Assembly: GCA_020425915.1 (NCBI GenBank)
Contig: JAGQQZ010000491.1
Coordinates: 1 to 12,589, forward strand
Direction of reading: 5' to 3'
DNA from: Planctomycetota bacterium
GTDB lineage: Bacteria > Planctomycetota > UBA1135 > UBA2386
Length of the DNA stretch: 12,589 nt
Made by a program: the position numbers and the translations under genes. A model generated the notes under the pieces. That model was not told where the DNA came from. It did not search any database and worked only from the letters and a program-made list of their open reading frames with translations. Positions 1 to 6,032 of this stretch are shown here, in pieces. Positions within the stretch are counted from its first letter, which is position 1, and the number at the start of each line of letters is the position of its first letter.

Positions 1-27
1 CAGGGCGGCCGAACGACGGCGACGCGG

Positions 28-49
28 CGACGGAGGGCGCCTCCTGTCG
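28..49 (-). terminator. Hairpin downstream of the M28 peptidase gene
   Basis: A near-perfect inverted repeat: a 4-bp CGAC/GTCG pairing (28-31 with 46-49), one bulged T at 45, then GGAGG/CCTCC (32-36 with 40-44) closing on a 3-nt loop GCG. It lies about 70 nt beyond the stop of the minus-strand peptidase gene, where a transcript end would be expected. No T-tract follows on the minus strand, so it is not a classical intrinsic terminator; it may be a Rho-dependent 3' end or a chance GC-rich hairpin. The rest of 1-117 shows no gene. Confidence 0.35.
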
Positions 50-117
50 TTGCGAGCCCGAGCGAGGCCGCCTCTCACGATCGCAATCGACGCATCACCC
101 GCGACCCGACCACGCGA

Positions 118-1779
118 TCACCGCAACTTCTCGAATTCGTCGCCCGGCGTCCAGCTCGGTGCAGCGTCGGCGTTCGCAGCTTCGACCAGACACTCGAAGA
201 TCAAGCGCGTGTCCGCGACCGCGCCGCTGAGATCCCAGCGGTCGTCGAACTGGTCGTTCGGTTGGTGGTAGCGCACGGCCGTGTAGCTCTGCTTGACGCG
301 GCGCTTGCCCTCGACGTTCTCGAGGAAGTCGCGCCCGGCCTTGAAGTAGGCGGCCGGCACGCCGATGCGAGCGAACGAGAAGTGGTCCGAGCGATAGAAC
401 AGCCCGAGCTCCACCTGTGGGTTCGGCACGAGTTCGCGGCCGTGGCGCGCGGCGACGCGCTCCGCGAGCGCGGTCAGCGAGTTCTTGCCGTAGCCGATCA
501 TCGAGATGTCCGTCGTGGCGCCCCAGATGTTGATGCCGTCGATGTTGAAGTTGCCGACGATCCGCTCGCGCGGGAACGTCGGGTGCCGGGCGTAGTACTT
601 CGAGCCCAGCAGACCCGACTCCTCGGCGGTCACCGCGAGGAACAGCAGCGTGCGACGCGGTGCGTTCGGCAGGTGGGCACACGCCCGCGCGATGTTCAGC
701 ATCGCGGCCGAACCCGACGCGTTGTCGAGCGCACCGTTGTAGATCTCGTCGCCGCGCTTCGGCCGACCGATGCCGAGGTGGTCGAAGTGCGCGGAGATCA
801 CCACGACCTCATCACGCAACGCGGGGTCGCTACCGCGCAGGACTCCGGCGACGTTGGCTGAGCGCAGCTCGCGGACCTGGTTCGCGGTCGCCAGTTCGCC
901 CGAGACGCCGAGCACGACCGGCCGGAAGTCGCGGCGCTTCGCCGACGCTCGCAGTTCGTCGAGATCCTTGCCGCCGAGCGCGCAGATCTTCTTCGCGGCC
1001 TCGTCCGAGCACCACGTGCGCAGCTGCAGACGCGGCGTCGAATCGTCGAACGGCAACCAGAACTGCTCGCGACCGTGGCCGGCCTGGATCACTTGGAACG
1101 GGTAGCCGGCGGACGGCGTCGTGTGGATCACGATCGCGCCGATCGCGCCGCGCCGCGCCGCCTCCTCGAACTTGTAGCTCCACCGACCGTAGTAGAGCCG
1201 CGTGTTGCCCTCGAACAGATCCGGGTCCCAGTCCGGATCGTTGTTCATGACGAGCGCCACCTTGCCGGTCAGGTCGGTGTCCTTGAAATCGTCCCAGTCC
1301 TGTTCGGGTGCGTGGATGCCGTAGCCCACGAACACGATCGGCGCGTCGCCCCACGCGGTGACCTCGGTCGGACGCGAGGCCTCGGCGGTGTAGTCGCCCG
1401 GCGCCTCGAACGTGATCGAACCCGAGGCCGAACGCACGGTGAACGGCTTCGTGACCTCGGACGTGATGCCGATGATCGGCACCGGCTGCTCCCACGTTCC
1501 GTCGACCCCGCCCGGTTCGAGCCCGTAGGTTTCGAACTCCGTCTGGATGTAGAGCCGCGCGAGTTCGTCGCCGCGTGTCGCGACGCCGCGTCCTTCGAGA
1601 AGGTCGTGCGCCAGGAAGCGGATCGCGCCGGCGAGCTGCGGCTCGCCGATCGTGCGCGCCGCCGCGTCGAGGTCGGAGACCTCCTGGGTCACGTCCTCCA
1701 GCTCGAAGAATTCCTCCTCGACGTCATCGGTCGTGCCGCACGCGGCGAGCACGCAGAGAACGGGCAGCAAGGTACGCAT
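118..1779 (-). CDS. Secreted M28-family zinc peptidase, lipoprotein
   Basis: A 553-aa metallopeptidase predicted to be lipid-anchored outside the cytoplasm. Residues 1-14 form a short lipoprotein signal (hydrophobic run, then L-A-A-C with Cys14 as lipidation site), which supports this ATG although no SD sequence precedes it. A region compatible with a PA-type insert (about 95-300) separates the N-terminus from the catalytic part. The M28 ligand set is complete: H331 in HFDHLG, D352 in GALDNASG, the acidic pair E386/E387 in AEESGLLGS, D414 in FNIDG and H466 in SDHFSF. The C-terminal YHQPND...WDLSG block (about residues 504-519) is also typical of the family. M28 enzymes cleave N-terminal residues or short peptides using two zinc ions; the exact substrate cannot be read here. 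It lies 48 bp behind the flagellin gene on the same strand and may be partly co-transcribed with it. All key residues are present, so it should be active. Confidence 0.93.
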   Translation of the reverse strand: MRTLLPVLCVLAACGTTDDVEEEFFELEDVTQEVSDLDAAARTIGEPQLAGAIRFLAHDLLEGRGVATRGDELARLYIQTEFETYGLEPGGVDGTWEQPVPIIGITSEVTKPFTVRSASGSITFEAPGDYTAEASRPTEVTAWGDAPIVFVGYGIHAPEQDWDDFKDTDLTGKVALVMNNDPDWDPDLFEGNTRLYYGRWSYKFEEAARRGAIGAIVIHTTPSAGYPFQVIQAGHGREQFWLPFDDSTPRLQLRTWCSDEAAKKICALGGKDLDELRASAKRRDFRPVVLGVSGELATANQVRELRSANVAGVLRGSDPALRDEVVVISAHFDHLGIGRPKRGDEIYNGALDNASGSAAMLNIARACAHLPNAPRRTLLFLAVTAEESGLLGSKYYARHPTFPRERIVGNFNIDGINIWGATTDISMIGYGKNSLTALAERVAARHGRELVPNPQVELGLFYRSDHFSFARIGVPAAYFKAGRDFLENVEGKRRVKQSYTAVRYHQPNDQFDDRWDLSGAVADTRLIFECLVEAANADAAPSWTPGDEFEKLR

Positions 1780-1822
1780 CCCGCAGGTCGTACCGAGAGA
1801 TGCGGCACGGTTCCAGCGGGAT
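1778..1822 (-). promoter_or_regulatory. RNA hairpin between flagellin stop and peptidase start
   Basis: Read on the minus strand, two nested stems form. The outer one is ATCCCGC/GCGGGAT (1816-1822 with 1778-1784), followed by two further G-C pairs. The inner one is CGTGCCG/CGGTACG (1803-1809 with 1789-1795), with a 7-nt loop. One inner pair is G-U in minus-strand RNA but would be an A-C mismatch in plus-strand RNA, which fits a structure made by the flagellin/peptidase transcript. The 3' arm includes the first two bases of the peptidase ATG. There is no following U-tract, so this could be a 3'-end stabiliser for the flagellin mRNA, an attenuator, or a device limiting peptidase translation. 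The structure is seen; its role is inferred. Confidence 0.45.
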
Positions 1823-1827
1823 CGCGC

Positions 1828-2634
1828 CTACCCGAGCAGCTGGAGAACCGCGGATTCGTCGAGCCGGCTGTGGGCCTGGAGACCGAGCTGCGCGGAGAGG
1901 AGGATCTGGTGCTTGGTCCGGTCGGAGACGGCCTCCGCGAGGCTCACGTCCTCGATCCGCGAGCGCGACGCCGCAACGTTCTCGATCGCGCCGAGCTCCG
2001 TGCGCACCTGACTCGCGAACCGGTTCGCGACCGCGCCCAGCTTGCCGCGCGCGTCCGTCACCTTGTCGATCGCGGCGTCGATCGACTGGATCGACAGCGG
2101 CTGGGCGACGTCGAGCGCGTCGACGCCGAGTGCTGCCGCCGACTGGTCCTCGACGTCGACCGAACCGGTCACCTCGCCCGATCCGTCGACGACTTCGATC
2201 GCCGTGCCGCCGCCCGCGCTGCCGTCGAGCAGCTTCCGGCCGTTGAACTCGGTCGCGCGAACCGTCTGGTCGATGCCGGCCGCGAGCTGGTCGATCTCAT
2301 CCTGGATCACGGCCCGATCCGCGTCGTTGAGCGTGCCGTTCTGGGCCTGCACGGTGAGTTCGCGCATCCGCAGCAGGTCATCGGACACGCGTTCGAGTCC
2401 ACCATCGGCGACCTTGGCCACGCTGATGCCGTCGTTGAGGTTGCGGACACCGCGTGCGGCAGCGGCTTCGAATGCCGACAGCCGCTCCGCGATCGCGAGG
2501 CCGGCGGCGTCGTCCGCCGCCGAGTTGATGCGCTTCTGCGTCCCGAGCTCCTTCAAGCTCGAGAGCAGGCCACGGTTGGTCTCTTGCATCGGACGGAGCG
2601 AGAACCCCTCGCCGCTCCCGAACTGGATCGCCAT
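1828..2634 (-). CDS. Flagellin, short form without a variable domain
   Basis: A 268-aa filament subunit, exported through the flagellar type III apparatus. The N-terminal D0/D1 region carries the family signature RINSAADDAAGLAIAERLS (residues 35-53), then LNDGISVAK, RMRELTVQAQNG and FNGRKLLDG (to about residue 138). A small central stretch (about 139-185) takes the place of the variable D2/D3 domains. The C-terminal D1/D0 helices (about 185-268) end in VLQLLG, matching the usual flagellin terminus. At 268 aa it is close to the minimal flagellin size. The N-terminus is atypical: the usual N-T-N-x-x-S-L start and LSSG before RINSA are replaced by IQFGSGEGFSLRP and ELGTQK. The reading frame stays open far upstream, but ATG at 2634 is chosen because AGGAG lies 7 nt before it and the flagellin homology starts here. 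A sigma-28-like promoter precedes it. No other flagellar gene is in the window. Confidence 0.92.
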   Translation of the reverse strand: MAIQFGSGEGFSLRPMQETNRGLLSSLKELGTQKRINSAADDAAGLAIAERLSAFEAAAARGVRNLNDGISVAKVADGGLERVSDDLLRMRELTVQAQNGTLNDADRAVIQDEIDQLAAGIDQTVRATEFNGRKLLDGSAGGGTAIEVVDGSGEVTGSVDVEDQSAAALGVDALDVAQPLSIQSIDAAIDKVTDARGKLGAVANRFASQVRTELGAIENVAASRSRIEDVSLAEAVSDRTKHQILLSAQLGLQAHSRLDESAVLQLLG

Positions 2635-2641
2635 GTCGAAT

Positions 2642-2646
2642 CTCCT
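2642..2646 (-). promoter_or_regulatory. Ribosome binding site of the flagellin gene
   Basis: AGGAG on the minus strand, 7 nt before the ATG at 2634. It is one of only two clear Shine-Dalgarno sequences in the window, and it decides the start inside a much longer open frame. Confidence 0.75.
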
Positions 2647-2671
2647 GACAGTCCCCCGATCCCCTGTCGAG

Positions 2672-2699
2672 AAATCGGCCACTCCACGTCCGAACTTGA
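2672..2699 (-). promoter_or_regulatory. Sigma-28 (FliA)-like promoter of the flagellin gene
   Basis: On the minus strand, TCAAGTTC (2692-2699) and GCCGATTT (2672-2679) are separated by 12 nt. The enterobacterial FliA consensus is TAAAGTTT-N11-GCCGATAA, so 6 of 8 positions match in each element, with a spacer one base longer than standard. The predicted transcript would start near 2665 and have a leader of about 30 nt carrying the AGGAG site. A late-class flagellar promoter is what a flagellin gene is expected to have. The match was found by eye; the extra spacer base is the main weakness. Confidence 0.55.
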
Positions 2700-2730
2700 G
2701 ATTGGTGACGATCGCTTGTCCGATGGACGC

Positions 2731-3327
2731 GTGAGCGCCCGCACGGAGACGTTCGACGCGGCCTACTACGACCGCTACTACCGCAACCGTCGGACCCGCG
2801 TCACGAGCCCGGCGACGGTCGCGAAGCTCGCCCGGTTCGTGACCGCTTACCTCGATGCGATCGACGTCTCGGTGCGCACGGTCGCCGACCTGGGATGCGG
2901 TCTCGGCTGGTGGCGGGACGCCCTGGCCGAGCTGGTCCCGAAGTTGGACTACCGAGGTGTCGAGTTCAGCGACTACCTCGTCGAGCAGTGCGGCTGGGAA
3001 CACGGCTCGGTCGTCGACTGGGACAGCGACCGGACGTTCGACCTCGTGATCTGTCAGGGTGTCCTGCAGTACCTGCCGAACGCCGACGCCGCGCGGGCGC
3101 TCGACAACCTGAGCGAGCTCACCCACGGTGCGCTGTATCTCGAGGTCCTGACGAAGGCCGATTGGCAGCAGAACGTCGACCGCGATCGCACCGATGGCAA
3201 GGTGTGGTTGCGCACGGCCCGTTGGTACCGGCAGCGGCTTCGCCCGCACTTCTTCGAGTGCGGTGGCGGCGTGTTCGTGCGACGGGATTCGGGCATCTCA
3301 CTGTTCGAGCTCGAGCACTTCGGCTGA
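2731..3327 (+). CDS. Class I SAM-dependent methyltransferase, small
   Basis: A 198-aa protein with the Rossmann-fold SAM-binding pattern. Motif I is VADLGCGLGWW (residues 51-61), the ribose-binding acidic position is probably E78 in YRGVEFS (74-80), and the motif IV region is FDLVICQGVLQYL (103-115). It resembles the broad Methyltransf_11/25 group; the acceptor cannot be deduced. The aromatic N-terminus (FDAAYYDRYY, 8-17) is common in this group. GTG at 2731 is the best start: GATGGA just upstream is a weak SD, and homology begins soon after. An in-frame TTG at 2716 is the alternative. It is divergent from the flagellin gene, with 96 bp holding both promoters. A possible sigma-70-type promoter TTGAGA-N17-TCCGAT (2696-2724) overlaps the flagellin -35 element and would put transcription initiation close to the GTG, making the mRNA nearly leaderless. 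It is the first gene of the plus-strand series running to 7516. The family is confident, the substrate unknown. Confidence 0.85.
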   Translation: MSARTETFDAAYYDRYYRNRRTRVTSPATVAKLARFVTAYLDAIDVSVRTVADLGCGLGWWRDALAELVPKLDYRGVEFSDYLVEQCGWEHGSVVDWDSDRTFDLVICQGVLQYLPNADAARALDNLSELTHGALYLEVLTKADWQQNVDRDRTDGKVWLRTARWYRQRLRPHFFECGGGVFVRRDSGISLFELEHFG

Positions 3328-3363
3328 GGCCCGCCGAACGCCGATCCAAGGGCGGGTCGGGCC
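3328..3363 (+). terminator. GC-rich inverted repeat after the methyltransferase gene
   Basis: Immediately after the TGA stop, CCCGCC (3330-3335) can pair with GGCGGG (3351-3356), and alternatively GGCCC (3328-3332) with GGGCC (3359-3363). Only a weak TT follows (3365-3366), so termination would be partial at best and the next gene, 57 bp on, may still be co-transcribed. Confidence 0.25.
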
Positions 3364-3384
3364 GTTCTCGCCGGACTCGTTCGT

Positions 3385-5301
3385 ATGGAGACCTTCGCTC
3401 GTCAACAGGAGGCGCGACGCCTCGCGGGCCTCGCCCTCGGCATCGTCGGTGCGTGGATCGGTGGCCTGGCGCTCGTCTGGACCGCGATCCTCGTGGCCGT
3501 CCTGCACCGCATCACGCCGGCCACGGTCGGGTACAGCGCGTGGAACCAGACCACCTTGTTGGGCGTGTTCGGCACGTTGCTGGCCGCGGCGATCGCGATC
3601 TTCGGTTGGCGTAGCTACTGCCTGCGCCGCGGCGGAACCTGCGAGGCCGAACGGCTCGGCGCGGCGCGCTGCGACGAACCCGTGCTGCGTGACGCCCTCG
3701 AACGACTCAGCGTGACCGCGGGGATGCCCGTGCCCGAGCTGCACGTGCTCGACGCCCCGTTCTGCAACGCATGGTCGATCGGCGTGGATCCGTTCGATGC
3801 GACGATCGTGCTGACGCGCGGAGCGCTCGACGGCCTCGACGTGAACGTCGTGCGCTCGCTCCTCGCTCGGGAGATCGTGCACATCGCCGAAGGATCCACG
3901 TTGCTCAACACGCGCGTGGCCTGCATCACCGCGCCGCTGAACTGGCTCTCGGTGCGAGCGCGCGGGCTCGAACGGCGGGTCGCGACGTGGCCTGCACCGC
4001 TGCGCCCGCTGGGCCTCGCCATCGCGTGGTCGCTTCACGTCGCCAACGCGCCCGCCTACGCAGGCGCGCGGATCGCGAAGGCGTTCGTCCACCGAGTTCG
4101 TGGCGCGACGGCGGATCTGTCGGGCATGGTCCTCGGCGCGGACGCCGACGGTGTGGCGCTCGCGCTACGACGTGCGCACGACGACCCCGACGCGAGCCGG
4201 GCACGCCTGACCGCGACGCGACTGCTCGACTACGACCATGCTCTGTTCGTCTCGATCCGTGGGACGTGGCTCGAGGTCTTGCGCACCCATCCGGAGTTCG
4301 AGGAACGCCTCCGCCGCATCGGGCTCGGCAAGTCCCAGGTTCGCTCGGACTGGACGTTCGCCGAGTCGACCCTGCGACCGATCGCCATGTCTCCCGATGA
4401 TGCGATCGAGACGCTCGGCGAACTCGAGGCCGGGCACGTACGACGCGGCGCCGCGATCGTCGACGCGATCCCGTCCTCGATCCGTAGTGCGGTGCGTGAT
4501 CCACTCGGTTGCCACGCGGTCATCGCGACCGTGCTGACCCGCGCGAGCTCGAAGCGTCACGATCGGCAGCGGACGCGGTTCACGAACGAGGGCTGCACGG
4601 AAGCTGTCCTGGCGGCCCGGGACCTTCACGCCGACGTCAAGGATCTCGACCCGGCCACATGGCTCGCGCTCGCCGATCTGGCGGCTCCGGCCATGCGGGC
4701 GATGAACGAAGCTGCACGCGATCGACTCGACCACGACCTCGCACTGCTCGCGAACGGCGACACCGAGACCCTCGAGTTCTTCGTCGCGTCGACCTGGCGA
4801 CACGCGCTGCGTACGATCCGCTCGGGTCCGCGCCTGCTCCGGCGCCCCCGCACGCTGCAGCGTGACGATGCGACGTCGCTCGTCGCGTTCGTGCTGATGC
4901 TCGCCCGGCTGGGCGGCGAGAACGAACAGTCCGCGCGGACCGCGTTCGGCAACGCGCTCGCGTTGCTCGGTGTACCGCCTGGGCGACGCCGGTTCTCGGA
5001 CGTCAACCAGCGCATCGTCGGCATCGTGTCCGAGGGCCTCGTTCGGTTCGCGAGCACCTCGGCCGCGACGAAACGGCGCATCCTCGCCGGCGCAGCGACC
5101 GCGCTCGCGGGTGACAACGCGCTGGAACCCGGCGAAGTCGAACTGCTGCGCGCGATCGGCAAGTCGATCGGCTGTGTGATCCCGCCCCAGAAGGACCTGC
5201 GCCACGACGGCGTCCGGGACGGCCAGGCGGCACACGATCGCGTGCTCGCCGAGCTCTGGACCGACGAGATCGCCGAAATGCTCCAAACCGCCGCGACCTG
5301 A
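3385..5301 (+). CDS. Membrane M48-like protein with broken zinc site
   Basis: A 638-aa protein related to M48 (HtpX/Ste24-like) metallopeptidases. Two membrane segments lie at about residues 13-40 and 57-75. The peptidase-like domain follows: a GMPVPELHVLDAPFCNAWSI region (113-132), DATIVLTRGAL (138-148), the active-site helix, and THPEFEERLRRIG (301-313), which matches the family's THPxxEERIxRL block. In the active-site helix HExxH reads R162-E163-I-V-H166, so the first zinc ligand is Arg. The downstream R-E-x-x-A-D motif, which supplies the third ligand, reads R-G240-A-T-A-D. Two of three ligands are therefore gone, and it is probably not a peptidase. The long C-terminus ends in a TerB-like stretch (about 563-602: AATALAGDNALEPGEVELLRAIGKSIGC) seen in some long M48 proteins. 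No SD precedes the ATG. The gene lies 57 bp after the methyltransferase and 26 bp before the next gene. A membrane scaffold or binding role is inferred only. Confidence 0.8.
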   Translation: METFARQQEARRLAGLALGIVGAWIGGLALVWTAILVAVLHRITPATVGYSAWNQTTLLGVFGTLLAAAIAIFGWRSYCLRRGGTCEAERLGAARCDEPVLRDALERLSVTAGMPVPELHVLDAPFCNAWSIGVDPFDATIVLTRGALDGLDVNVVRSLLAREIVHIAEGSTLLNTRVACITAPLNWLSVRARGLERRVATWPAPLRPLGLAIAWSLHVANAPAYAGARIAKAFVHRVRGATADLSGMVLGADADGVALALRRAHDDPDASRARLTATRLLDYDHALFVSIRGTWLEVLRTHPEFEERLRRIGLGKSQVRSDWTFAESTLRPIAMSPDDAIETLGELEAGHVRRGAAIVDAIPSSIRSAVRDPLGCHAVIATVLTRASSKRHDRQRTRFTNEGCTEAVLAARDLHADVKDLDPATWLALADLAAPAMRAMNEAARDRLDHDLALLANGDTETLEFFVASTWRHALRTIRSGPRLLRRPRTLQRDDATSLVAFVLMLARLGGENEQSARTAFGNALALLGVPPGRRRFSDVNQRIVGIVSEGLVRFASTSAATKRRILAGAATALAGDNALEPGEVELLRAIGKSIGCVIPPQKDLRHDGVRDGQAAHDRVLAELWTDEIAEMLQTAAT

Positions 5302-5327
5302 ACCAGCGCGGCCGATACGGTTCGCGG

Positions 5328-6032
5328 ATGCGCGCCGCGATCCTGGCCCTCCTCGCCGCCCTTCCGACCAGCGCCCGAGCCCAGGTCGAGCAGGCTCCGT
5401 TCGAGCGCTCGACCTTCGCGATGTTCGCCGCCGACCTGCCGAAGGGCTGGCGGCCGATGACGCCCGACGAGATGTTCGCGCTCGAGGACTCGCTGCCGTA
5501 CGTGATGCGCGTGACGAAGCCGGGGAGCTACTTCTCGATCGGCGACGTCGACGCCTGGCTGGCGAACGGGTTCGACGGTCGCGCCCTGTTCGTCAGCGTC
5601 CAGTCGGGCGAGATCCCGATCGTGGAGTCCTCGATCGAAGTGATCCGCGAAACCTGGTCCCAGCACCACGCCGGCGTCCAACGCGAGTTCCTCTCGGGGG
5701 AGATCACGCAGGTCGGCAAAGACGCGCACCCGACGATCCGCTGCCGGATCCGCACCCCGCCGGTCGAGTCGATGCCGGCGATCGAAGCGATCGAATACTA
5801 TGTCCCGACCGCCGGGCACATGTTGATTCTCAGCTTTCGCTCGTGGCAAGATGACTTCGACCGGGCGGTTCCGCTGTATTCGCAAATCGCCGATTCCCTG
5901 ACCTTCCCCCGTCCCCCCCGTGGTGCGGAGGAGCTCTCGGATCGGCTGTTCGATGCAGCGATCATCGGCGGCCTGGTCGGCTTGGCGCTGATCGTCATTC
6001 GCATGATGGTGCGGCGCCCAACACGACAATGA
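5328..6032 (+). CDS. Exported PsbP/DUF1795-like protein, C-terminal anchor
   Basis: A 234-aa protein of unknown function. Residues 1-18 form a signal peptide with an A-R-A cleavage motif before Gln19. The exported domain (about 25-195) begins with DLPKGWRPMTP and ends with YYVPTAGHMLILSF...DDFDRAVPLYSQIADSLTF. This W-P opening and final S-L-T-F strand resemble the PsbP/DUF1795 fold, but the likeness is weak and comes from pattern recognition only. A single membrane helix (about 210-228) followed by a basic tail (RRPTRQ) anchors it with most of the protein outside the cytoplasm. It starts 26 bp after the M48-like gene, and its stop overlaps the next gene's start (ATGA at 6029-6032), so those two are probably translationally coupled. 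No clear SD sequence precedes the ATG; the fit of the signal peptide supports this start. Confidence 0.8.
   Translation: MRAAILALLAALPTSARAQVEQAPFERSTFAMFAADLPKGWRPMTPDEMFALEDSLPYVMRVTKPGSYFSIGDVDAWLANGFDGRALFVSVQSGEIPIVESSIEVIRETWSQHHAGVQREFLSGEITQVGKDAHPTIRCRIRTPPVESMPAIEAIEYYVPTAGHMLILSFRSWQDDFDRAVPLYSQIADSLTFPRPPRGAEELSDRLFDAAIIGGLVGLALIVIRMMVRRPTRQ

Noticed and set aside
1075..2730. Very long plus-strand open frame running through the peptidase and flagellin genes into the methyltransferase
   Set aside because: The minus-strand peptidase and flagellin have unmistakable family motifs here; the plus-strand translation is a low-complexity, Arg-rich shadow produced by GC-rich codon use. Only its end, from 2731, is a gene.
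2635..3249. N-terminal extension of the flagellin frame
   Set aside because: It is antisense to the methyltransferase, has no flagellin homology, and AGGAG lies just before the internal ATG at 2634.
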